Shown: piece after piece, positions 54,922 through 64,000 of the stretch
Layout: each line of letters opens with the position of its first letter
Numbering within the stretch: position 1 is the first letter of the stretch
Assembly (NCBI RefSeq): GCF_029962835.1
Contig: NC_080583.1
Location: 71,843,158-71,907,157, forward strand
From: Magnolia sinica
Lineage: Eukaryota > Streptophyta > Magnoliopsida > Magnoliales > Magnoliaceae
Reading direction: 5' to 3'
DNA: 64,000 bases
Program-made: the position numbers and the translations under genes
Notes under the pieces: generated by a model
What the model saw: only the letters and a program-made list of their open reading frames with translations
Told to the model about the DNA's origin: nothing
Databases searched by the model: none

Positions 54922-55791
54922 ATGAACCCTAAAATGGATCAAAGGATACATGTAAGTAGTCATTATGGCCACATAAATCCTCGTGATTCGAGTAGAGACT
55001 AGTGATATAATAGTTGTATCATGACATCTCTCATATGTTGTATGAACTATGATTAATAATTGCTAGGCTAATCATGCATATCATGACATTATTGCATTAG
55101 GTAGTTTACGAAAGGTGTTGGAGTCACTTAATGAGGGAGTGTCGACATTCTGTGAAATATGCGTTAAAGTCATTTTTAAGGGAGAGTGTTAGATTGTGAG
55201 GATCATCTATCATCATAGTATAATATTCATGCACCTAAAAAAACTAGATAGGAAATTATTCATTTCGTTATATTATCATTACCCTCATTTGATTCTGTTG
55301 ATAACATGTTTAACTTAAATAATGGTACCACTGAGTTAGCTACTCACTTCCACCTGTGATATTGTTTTAAAACACTATCCATACAATATTATTGATGTAA
55401 GTATCACCAATGTCTTAGACATGCAGGCATAGACCGATTTATACCATCGCCGCGATATTTTAGAGCACTGGGAGAAAACAGAATACTTTTATATCTTTTT
55501 TTTTTTTTTTTAAAAAAAACATGTTTATTGTGGCTTCTGTAGTTCTCATTTGGGTGGACACCACTTTTGGAATAATATATTTTAAACATTTGTTATATAT
55601 TTCTGGGTTTAATTATCTTTGCTTAACTTTTGATGCCATTTATTTAAAGTTACTTTTACTACTGATTATAAGTGAATGTTAATTGGACTGCGCGTGCATG
55701 TGAGAAGTAACCCACATGCATTTTTGATAGGTTCACACCCGGGAGCTCAAGATTGGAGTCACTGTACTCGGGTGCCAATTTTTGGGGCGTG

Positions 55792-55794
<3 letters not shown>
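54922..55794 (+). mobile_element. 3' part of the LTR that hosts the Gypsy element
   Basis: Continues the LTR broken at 31815 and ends GGGGCGTGACA at 55794. It contains cactgagttagctactcact and ttgttttaaaacactatcc, matching 8490-8530 in the solo LTR and, reversed, 63670-63720. Confidence 0.65.
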
Positions 55795-55833
<39 letters not shown>

Positions 55834-55845
55834 GTGTGTGTGTGG
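55795..55845. repeat. (AT)n-(GT)n microsatellite
   Basis: AT run followed by GTGTGTGTGT, immediately after the LTR terminus. Confidence 0.95.
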
Positions 55846-57274
55846 TGATAGATATAGAAATATTGTATGCTTAGATGATACATGTCATAGCATATGAAGG
55901 CCCATAAATGAAGTCTATCCAAATCCAATAAAACCCATAACTAAGATCTCCATATCTGAACCTCGCGGAGGGATTGAGAAATAGGTTAATGATTTTTAGG
56001 TGCTTGGTTAATATGGTCAGTAGCGTATGAAGGCCCAAATCCAAAGTCTATCCAGATCTACTAAAACCCATAGCTAAGACCTCCATACCCGAACCTCGTA
56101 GAGGGGTTGAGAAGAGAAGCTAATAATTATACTTATATCATTTTAATCCCTCATACAACATGCTCGTATCCTCAAATGCTAAGCCTGGGGGTGTGCATTT
56201 GGTTTGCAATAACACGGTATGGTTTTGGGTTGTACCTTATCTTTTCACAAATTAATAGAATGACTCGACTAAGCACTTTTTTGGAGCGCCACTAGCTAAA
56301 GAAGATGCTTTAGAATCTATGGTGGGCTAAAATTCATGGATTAATTGCCTTAGAGATTGGGAAAATCAAAGAATTCTCTAGTGCCGGTTGGATCTACATT
56401 ATGGATTCTGGGTAAGGGCCTCGGTTACAAAAAAGGAAGAGGTTAGCTGCATCCTTTTACTGCCTGTGTAAACCACGGTCTCTATTTTTCTAGGTTGTAC
56501 GCTTTCTGAGGAGATTCTAGTAACTTCCAATAAAAATACTAAACTTTAGATATCTAGCTATATATGATAAACTAAAATTGAAATGGAAATATTAGAAGAA
56601 AAGGCTTTTTAATATAAGTGCGGAAAAGAAAAAGAAGACAGTATTCGATTACTCCTTTAAGTTATGTATTCTGATATAGGAGATCCTCAAGAGAGGCAAC
56701 TCCAAAGCATATTTTATGTGATGTCAGAGTAGAGCCTAATACCTCCAGTGTTCAAAGTAGTGAGACTGGAAAACGATAGATCGAGAATAAAAGGTTGGCT
56801 TTGAAATTGAAATAGAATAAAATACACTAAAAGATTAGGAGAGATCGAAGGAACATAGACTCAGAGTCTCTGTCTCCATCTAAAAATCTTAGAAACATAA
56901 CTCTCTTCAGGCTCTAGGAGCTCTCTGTTGTTAGGTTCTCCCTCCAGATTCCTTGGGGACTCCTCCATTCTCTTTAGTTGTGAGGGCAAGGTCCTTTCTA
57001 TAGATGTTTGAGGCAAGGACACATAAGGTTGTGTGTTATGGTTCGGTTGCTTCGAGCTTGAGATTTGGCATCAATGCTAGGGTTGGGCAAACCGAGCCTA
57101 GGATGGAGTGCTGAGTCACAGACTCGGGGAAATCGAACCAACGAGCGAACAAGCCGAGCCATCGCAAAAATCGCGCCTTTAGTGGAGTGCCTGCTGGCTT
57201 TGAGAAAAGCCGGTGCTGGCAGCGCAATTTTTTAAATCAAAGTTGGCACTCGTCGATGCGATGCCCAACACTCA
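55846..57274. other. Intergenic with a 135-bp tandem duplication
   Basis: 55890-56005 and 56024-56130 are two diverged copies of a unit containing gtatgaaggccca, aagtctatcca, aaacccatarctaaga and gaacctcg. Nothing else is recognisable; no gene is supported. Confidence 0.6.
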
Positions 57275-57680
57275 CACTACCAAAAAATTGATCAAAGCCG
57301 ACAGTCGTGAAACATACTAAACCATCACTAAAATTGAAAGTTTAATAATCCTTTTGGGTATTACCCTTACCTTGGGGCTTACCTTGATGATTTAATGTAT
57401 ATCCATGCCGTCCATTTATTTTTCCAGCCCATTTTAGGATGTGGTCTAAAATATCAGGCAGATCCAAATCTCAGGTGAACCACACCATAGGAAACAGTGG
57501 GGATTGAATACTTATCATTAATAATAGTGTGGTTCACTTTGGCCTTCGATTTGTCTCCTTTTTGGGTTCATGCCCTGACGCTACCTTTCAAAATGAATGG
57601 ACGGCATGGATAGACCACATACATCATGGTGCCCCATGGAGCCGCTGAGAGGACCGTCCGTCTCTAGCTAGCTTGGTGGG

Positions 57681-58192
57681 ATGCGGATTGCAACTTACCC
57701 CCACCGTCTCCAGTTGGGAACGAGCTGGAGCTTTGTATGGCCACCATGATGTATAGGTCTTAGCCGCACTGTCCATCCGTCTTTTCCTATTATTTTAGGA
57801 TATAAGACCAAAAATGAGGCAGATGCAAGACATTTGTGGACTACAGAAAGGGGATTAAACTCTTACTGTTGAAAACTTCTTAAGGGCCACCGAAGTTTTG
57901 GATGGAGCTGATATTTGTTTTTTCTCTTCATCCAGGTGTTACTTTATGAATAGGTTGGATGGAAAATAAACATCATGATGGCCCTACAAAAGTTGCAATG
58001 GTGAGAATCATTATCATCGTTGCATCCTGTGGTCTGGTCCACTAGATCCTTCGATCTACCTCATTTTTTGGGCTTGTATCCTAAAATGAAATGAAACAAT
58101 GGATGGATGGTGTTGATAAGACCCATACATCATACTCAAAGCTCCTGCCCGTTCTCAGCTAGAGACGGGCGGAGGTAGAACACAATCCGCGT
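57681..58192. mobile_element. MITE nested in CACTA-3
   Basis: Ends ATGCGGATTGCAACTTACCC and, reversed, ACGCGGATTGTGTTCTACCT, then GTCTCCAGTTGGGAACG against GTCTCTAGCTGAGAACG. Same family as 29764-30292. Non-coding. Confidence 0.7.
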
Positions 58193-58639
58193 TCGTCCTG
58201 GGGGGTATTACCCAATCTAAGCCCAAAATAAAGCTCGGGCCCAAAAACCACGCCCAAAAAACCCTAAAATCTCTCCTCCTTCACGCAATCTCCTCCCTCC
58301 CTCCCTCCTTCCCTTCCTATCTCATGACGAAAACCCTAAAATCTCTCCTCCTTCACGTAATTGCATGCCTCAAGTCACTCTCTAAAGCTTCTCTAGGAAG
58401 ATCCCATTATTTTTTCGAGTATCACAACCACCACCAATTGCCATATTAGGTAACAGATGGAGATAATTCTGTTTTCTACCTTTTTTGTTTTTGTTTATTT
58501 ATTTATTTATTTTTTTCATTTTTCTACAGCCCAATTCACTTGTCATTGACATCGGGCTGACAATCTTGGCCGTGGGTGTAGACGGCTGGTGAAGTTAGAG
58601 GTGAGCAGGTGAGAAGGGAGCTATGATGGAATCAGTGCG

Positions 58640-59232
58640 ATCGAGAAGTGTTGCCCCATGCTGGAGGAGTTGACGCTCTGTGATCATAGGATGGATGGAG
58701 GGAAGATTGATGCACTGCCATTTTGTGGGAATTCGAAGACGTTGAGGCTGCAGGGGTGTAAGAGGATTGATTCAGATCCTGGGCCCATCAAGCATCTGGG
58801 GTTGTGCCTTTCGTTGGAGCGATTGTAGCTGCAATAGTGCTAGCTGCGAGACAAGCAGAGCATGATGGCACTATTTCTAGTCTGTGGGGGTGTTAGAGAG
58901 ATTGGATTTTATGATTACTGAGGATTGGGCAATCAGATGTTTGGCATTGCAAGTATTTACAGGGTTTTAAATATCTATCCTTGGAAGGATACTCGTTATT
59001 GACGACAGAAGGTCTGGAGTCTGTAATTCTTTCTTGGGAGGAGATTCAAAGGCTCGGAGTAGTCTCTTGTAGCAATATAAATGATGGTGAAGTCACTCCT
59101 CCCCTTGCAAGTTTGTTTTCTATGCTGAAAGAGTTCAAATGGCGGCCGGATTCCAGATCTATTCTTGCATTGAGGCTTGCAGGGACTGGAATGGGTACTC
59201 AAGGTGGGAGATTTTTCAAGGATGACGTAACT
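58640..59232 (+). pseudogene. F-box/LRR protein gene fragment in CACTA-3
   Basis: Leucine-rich-repeat sequence of an F-box protein of the kind found at Arabidopsis At5g07670/At5g51370 (recalled, not searched). 58640-58835 reads CCPMLEELTLCDHRMDGGKI and LRLQGCKRIDSD. 58960-59229 reads YLSLEGYSLLTTEGLESVIL, RLGVVSCSNINDGEV, SLFSMLKEFKWRPDSRS and AGTGMGTQGGRFFK. Stops interrupt the region between the two blocks (around 58828-58950), and the F-box itself is not seen. The first block reads into the second without a clear intron. It is non-functional. Confidence 0.8.
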
Positions 59233-60599
59233 TTTCTTCTTACAGAGACGCAATCATGGTTACTATCTTATTCCCATTTGCAACAGATTTGATTTTGTCC
59301 CTCGCAAATATCGTTGTTGATTCATTACCACTACCAATACTTTATTTGTACTTGTTCTGCCATAGTTAGAATGCATCATTAGATCTGCCATGCTTCTATC
59401 TCCCTTATCAAATGATCTTAATGGTCAGATGAAAATGGGAAACTACAACAAATGAGCTTCTATCTCCTCTATTAGGTGATCCTAGCCATCAGATGAAAAT
59501 GGACAACTACAATCAATGATCTGCATTTAACAGGACTCAATCTGATAGTTAGGATCATCTGATTGGGGATTTTTTTTGGGCATCTCTCATCTACAATGGG
59601 CTCACAACACATGCTTTGAATAAGCAAAAGGTGGCCCCCACATGCACATTTTTCTAGACAATTAATGCTCAATCGATGGTGATATATTTCCTCATTGCTT
59701 TTAGCAAGTGCATTATATTGTCATCTCTTACTTAAATGTATGACAACATGATTGTGTAATGAATTCTGTTGCTATCTGACAAGTACGTCAATGGTATAAA
59801 TTCATTTTTTATTTTTATTTTTTACTATCTCCCATCTACTTCCAGTTTTTTCTTGACAAGGTATTTATCTCACAAATAGTCGAGTGCCACATTTTATCAT
59901 ACTTGGTGGAGGTTGTCACAAGACTCACTACTGTTACATTATGGTGAAATCATGGATGCCCAAATCTATATTTTTACTTGATTCTATATGTATTTAGCCA
60001 TTGTTCTGTTAAAATAGTATTCATATAGCACATCAGATAACTGCTAATACCAAAATGTATCAAACAATATTAGCCAATACGTTCTTTTTATCTTTTGTGG
60101 CCAAAATTATAGGAGTGTTTTTGCTGATACTTTATGCTATGGTCTTTTCAGTCACTGGCCAATATTGAAACATATCAACATCGTAGAACATACCTAACTA
60201 TTCAATTGTTGCTTTCATGAGTTAAATTGCCCAATCATTGGATAGATCTTAAATCTCCTCTCACAACTATTGACTGATCTAAAAAAGGCCTTGGGATTTA
60301 ATTATCGTACGTTCTTCTGAAGATTACTTTTAGATGGAATTGTCATGATCCGTCATGGCCAGGGGGCAACCTGGGATTGGGTAATATACAATCAATTTTT
60401 TTTATGAAAATACTAGTTTTTTATGTTTGAAATTTGGATGATAGATCTGATTTTGATTTCTTCATTTTCTTGTCTAGACTTCACTTTTCAAATAGGTTGG
60501 TTGTTTTGGGGCTTTGGAGAAACGGGTATAGTTAGTTTTGGATTTGTGCATTGATAAGGAAATTCATTTTCATTATTATTATTATTGTTTTAATTTAAT

Positions 60600-60785
60600 G
60601 AGAAACGTTGACGGCTAAAAACCGTCAACGAATGGCACTTGGCTGTCGTAAACACCGACGGCTTGAAAACGCCGACGGTTTAAATCCGTCGGCGAGTAAC
60701 ACCGACGCCCTCTTACGGATATCCCGGCCGACAGCTAAAAGCCATGGGGGAGGTCACTGCCGACGGTTTTTGGCCGTCAGCTTTG
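60600..60785. repeat. Right subterminal hairpin repeats of CACTA-3
   Basis: Self-complementary units such as GACGGCTAAAAACCGTC and CGACGGTTTAAATCCGTCG are clustered next to the terminus. Confidence 0.75.
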
Positions 60786-60803
60786 CCCTATTTTTTAGTT
60801 GTG

Positions 60804-61699
60804 TCAGCATTTGACATTCAATTTTGGTCAAATTTGCACCATTGGTTGCCTTCATATTATGATTTTAATCGTATACTCTCTCCGATCAAGGGGCCCACCA
60901 ATATTTACAAAACCAAGTGGTCATTGTTTTGATTGTGGGTTTTCAACAGATGCCCCTCTTTTGTAAAGGATGGGATATAATCAAATAGCAAAGTGAGTGG
61001 ACACCCCACTTATAGTGGATGAAGAGGCAATTGGTTCCTCTGCTTGCTAGAGTGTCATGATCATGAAGCTTGCTCGATTAGAAACTTAAAGAATTCATGA
61101 AGATGGGAAAAACATTGTAATATTTGATTATAACCTTTTCATACCATTGATCAGCGTACGCATTAAAGGAATCCACTGGGTTAGATGTTTGAGTAGTTAG
61201 AGCCCATGCACGCGTGTGACCTTACGAGAATAACACACGTTGGATCTAAAAGAGTAGTTTTTTCGATGGTGCATAATCCCCTAGGGTCACTTGCAAGCTT
61301 TTTATTTGTAATGGGCAATTATCTATGCTTTTTGTGTCTTTACAAATCTCTTGCATTACTATGTAATAATTTTATAAGTGTTTCAGACTAGAGTTGTTTG
61401 GATTATTCCTTAGGTATCAAAGTTCCAAATTTTGTCACTATGGTTTGTAAGAGTTCTTATCACAAGTAGGAACGCAGTTACTCTAATACATATATCAAAA
61501 CAAAGCATTATGGATATATCCTTTTCATGTGATGACTAACCTGAAGCTACGAGGTTGGGTCAACCATCTTACGTCTGTTTTTTTTTTTTTTTTTAATTTT
61601 TTAAATCTTTTTTAATTATTTATTTTTGGATTTTTTGTGTTGAGAAAACATCTCTACCTTTTGGCATTCGTATGGATGTTGCGCTTGCAGAGTTTGGTC
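60804..61699. other. Intergenic, no gene seen
   Basis: AT-rich sequence. A 61-residue frame at 61206-61391 has no recognisable motif. Confidence 0.45.
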
Positions 61700-62880
61700 T
61701 TGTGGTATGGTTAAGGATTGATTTGATCCATCATACGATGTCCAATAGGTTTCAATCACAACTTTAGGCGATCAAGATCTCGAGTGATCAATATGTGTCA
61801 ATCTCATCCTTCATACTGCATCTAATGGCCTTGATTAGAGTATTAAACAATCAAGATCGAATATGCTAGATGAAATGGAATAGACTTGATTTTCCACCTG
61901 ATGTCCAAAAGGTCTTTTTAGAAATTTGGATAGTCGGTATCAAGGTTTGATCAATGTGGATGGTATGGACCCGATCCATCATACGGTGTCTAATGACCTC
62001 GTTCAAAGCTTTAAACGGCCAAGATTGGTAATGTTGGATGAAATGGAATGGACCTAATTTGCCACTCGATGCTCTTTTTGAAAATTTAAATGGTTAGAAT
62101 TAGGGTTCCCTTATTCAATGATGCATGAAAATGAGATGGATGCAAATACGTGATATAATGAAATAATGGTCATGATGTGATGCAAATGTGTGGTATGATG
62201 AAATGATGGTCATGATATGATGAAAATATATGGTATGATGAAATGGAATGGATCTGATCCATCATCAGACATCCAAATGGCTCCAAGGGGATGAGGAAAA
62301 TGGTCAAGACTAGGTATCCACTAGAGAAATAAACTAAAAAATGCAGAGAATGAAATGGAATAGATATAAAGTATGTGAATGCATGATGTATGGTTAATAT
62401 GCAAATCGATGTTTAAAGGGCACAAAATGGATGCAGGATGGTCAAGATCAGGGATCCGTTGGGGAATGGAAAAAATACACGAAATGCAATGCATGATGTG
62501 TGATCAATGTGCAAATCTGATCTTTCATACAATATCAGAATGTCTCGATCAGGACATTTGATGGTTAGGAACGAAAAATGTGTGATGAAATGAAATGTAT
62601 GCATGGATGAAGTGGAATGGACTTGGTCTATCTTCCGACGTCCGAATGGCTCCAATTAGATGCGGGATAATGAAATGCAATGCCTACATGAGTGATCGAT
62701 ATGCAGATCTGATCCATCATATTGTGTCTAAATACCTCGATAAGAGCATTTGACGGTCAAGATCGGAAAATGTGTGATCGATATGCGGATCTGATCTGTC
62801 ATACAACGTCCAAATGCCTTAATTAGTGCATTAGACAATCAAGATTGGATAATGTATTTTATTACATGCATGCAAATGGA
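61700..62880 (+). repeat. Degenerate tandem repeat (about ten units)
   Basis: Recurring phrases gatctgatccatcatac, gtccaaatgcctcgattaga, gcatttgacggtcaagatcg and aatgtgtgatgaaatggaat occur with irregular spacing of roughly 80-160 bp. They start near 61726, 61801, 61889, 61970, 62069, 62230, 62516, 62620, 62707 and 62788. The last two units are the best preserved. No gene is supported; short frames here are by-products. Confidence 0.75.
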
Positions 62881-63280
62881 AATTGAATGGCTAGATGGAT
62901 AGATGCTTACCTAGGCTGTGGGTTGATGTTATTGTTGATTGGACACTTTAGAAAGCATACCTGGCTTCAGTGATGCAACCTACAGAGATGGATTTTTTTG
63001 TTGGGTATTTGATTATATACATGTGCACTCATTTTACTTTTTGCTTTTTTTTTGTTTTGTAATTTTTTTCCTTTTCATAAAAGAAAATATAACTATCATG
63101 GAAGAAAATAAATGAAATGAAAAAACCTTTCTGCCCTAACTCTGAGCATGATTGAAGGATCTTGGAATATCGTGACTATCATGTTTGCCTTTCCTTAAAC
63201 TATGCATGCCTAGATTTATGATTTTTCTTTCTTTTTTTTTTCTTTTTCTTACCTATAACACCTTGGGTTTTCAGGGGCTG
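62881..63280. other. Intergenic, AT-rich
   Basis: T-rich runs; no gene seen. Confidence 0.5.
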
Positions 63281-64000
63281 TGTAAGAACTCGGCTCCCAA
63301 ATTCCTAAGTGCCATGGGTGCCCTGATGGGCTTCAGATTTGAATTACATTTAGATGATCTCATAAACAATATTTTAGAGTGTAGCCAGGCATGAAGCATA
63401 AGTAAATTATAAAGCAGTATTAAGTGCCACTAATTATAAAAATATCAAAACGACAAATCCAAAGTCATTTAAATAGGGAACTAGTCCCACCCATACATGA
63501 CCCAAAGTGACTAGAGCCTTGACCCATGCCCCGCGGTAGCCCGAACTCAGGCTAGAAGGATCCGCCGAAAGTCTGGAGGCAGGGAAGCTCCTCTTCCTTA
63601 TCCAAGCTCACCCCACTCGGTTCGTCGAGCTCCGCTTCACCTGCATCTAGTAAAGGGTCTGGTTGGTGTTTTAAAATACTATCCCAGAGTGGGAGTGAGT
63701 GATCAACTCAGTGAAAGTCATGAGCGAAAGTTACATCAAATATCAATTCTATGATGAATTTAATGAAAAGCATATATTCACACAACTCTGACTAAACTTA
63801 TTAATGCATATGCATGAATTATGGTATGATGTACGTCCTCACAACAACACTCCCTCGAGCGACTTCGTCTTACGATCACACATGACCAACACTCCCTCAT
63901 TGCGACCTCAACTGCTGAGTTACCAACCTAACTAATGCAATGTGATCGTGAATATGTTAGTCGAGCTTTTAGTTAAGTACGTTCATCTAGCAGGTTGGGA
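63281..64000 (-). mobile_element. 3' end of a large LTR on the minus strand, cut by the window edge
   Basis: On plus it begins TGTAAGAACTCGG, so on minus the LTR ends CCGAGTTCTTACA. Read on minus, 63720-63660 (actcactcccactctgggat, attttaaaacaccaacc) matches 8490-8530 in the solo LTR and 55340-55380 in the host LTR. Its start lies beyond 64000. Confidence 0.7.

Larger units (their letters stand above)
57275..60803 (+). mobile_element. CACTA-3: CACTA transposon of a second family, with F-box cargo
   Basis: A 3529-bp element starting CACTACCAAAAAATTGATC and ending, reversed, CACAACTAAAAAATAGGGC, with an exact TCA duplication on both sides (57272-57274 and 60804-60806). The right terminus departs by one base from CACTA (CACAA). 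Its subterminal motif is CCGACGG/CCGTCGG, unlike CACTA-1 and -2. It contains two MITE-type inserts (57370-57660 and 57681-58192) and an F-box/LRR gene fragment. No transposase is visible. Confidence 0.85.

Noticed and set aside
57036-57227. 63-residue minus-strand frame with an arginine/leucine-rich sequence
   Set aside because: No domain, no neighbouring exons, sits in unremarkable intergenic DNA.

Overview
This window looks like nuclear DNA from a flowering plant with a large, repeat-rich genome. It has one intact multi-exon host gene surrounded by plant-type transposons: Ty1/Copia, Ty3/Gypsy, CACTA, MITEs and a caulimovirid fossil. The very abundant short elements carrying GTGGGGCCCACC, TGATGTATGTG and CCGTCCATCC suggest a magnoliid-like woody plant. 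That lineage guess comes from memory of such repeats and is weak.

Layout. 1-4038: decayed intergenic DNA and a minus-strand Copia fossil. 5866-8984: a 3.1-kb solo LTR. 9030-15381: CACTA-1, with terminal CACTA motifs and a perfect ATG target duplication, carrying exons of a YjbQ/UPF0047 gene. 15526-16400: an endogenous caulimovirid fragment. 17740-24072 (minus): an intact ten-exon cucumisin-type subtilase of 764 residues with signal peptide, I9 propeptide, Asp140/His199/Asn302/Ser527 and a C-terminal Fn3-like domain. It is the only host gene I judge functional. 24.2-30.3 kb: a dense cluster of MITEs and a long-inverted-repeat element. About 30.3-55.8 kb: a nest. A large LTR was split by a Ty3/Gypsy element (31816-54921), which was itself invaded by CACTA-2 (36605-44919, duplication ATT), a 2-kb LTR (45230-47243) and a 3.9-kb LTR-like insert (49993-53919). 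CACTA-2 carries a multi-exon boron-transporter (BOR) fragment and an almost complete organellar ribosomal protein L19 reading frame. 57275-60803: CACTA-3 (duplication TCA), carrying an F-box/LRR gene fragment. 61.7-62.9 kb: a degenerate tandem repeat. 63281-64000: the 3' end of another large LTR on the minus strand, running off the window.

Main points of interest. (1) The LTRs of the Copia and the Gypsy fossils share a promoter block in the same transcriptional sense: a cluster of TCGACYAGTCGA palindromes, a TTTCCAGATT stretch and a TATAAATA box. (2) Three CACTA elements, each with an exact 3-bp target duplication, carry different host gene fragments; two descend from one ancestor and differ in cargo. 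(3) In three large LTRs a GA tract starts 57-58 bp after the start of the TATA box. (4) The subterminal repeats of both CACTA families are self-complementary hairpin motifs.

Limits. All homologies were recognised by eye; no alignment or database search was run. Exon borders in the subtilase follow GT/AG sites and reading phase and should be reliable. Borders of several MITEs and of the host LTR at about 30.3 kb are approximate. I saw no rRNA, tRNA, CRISPR array or bacterial-type operon.
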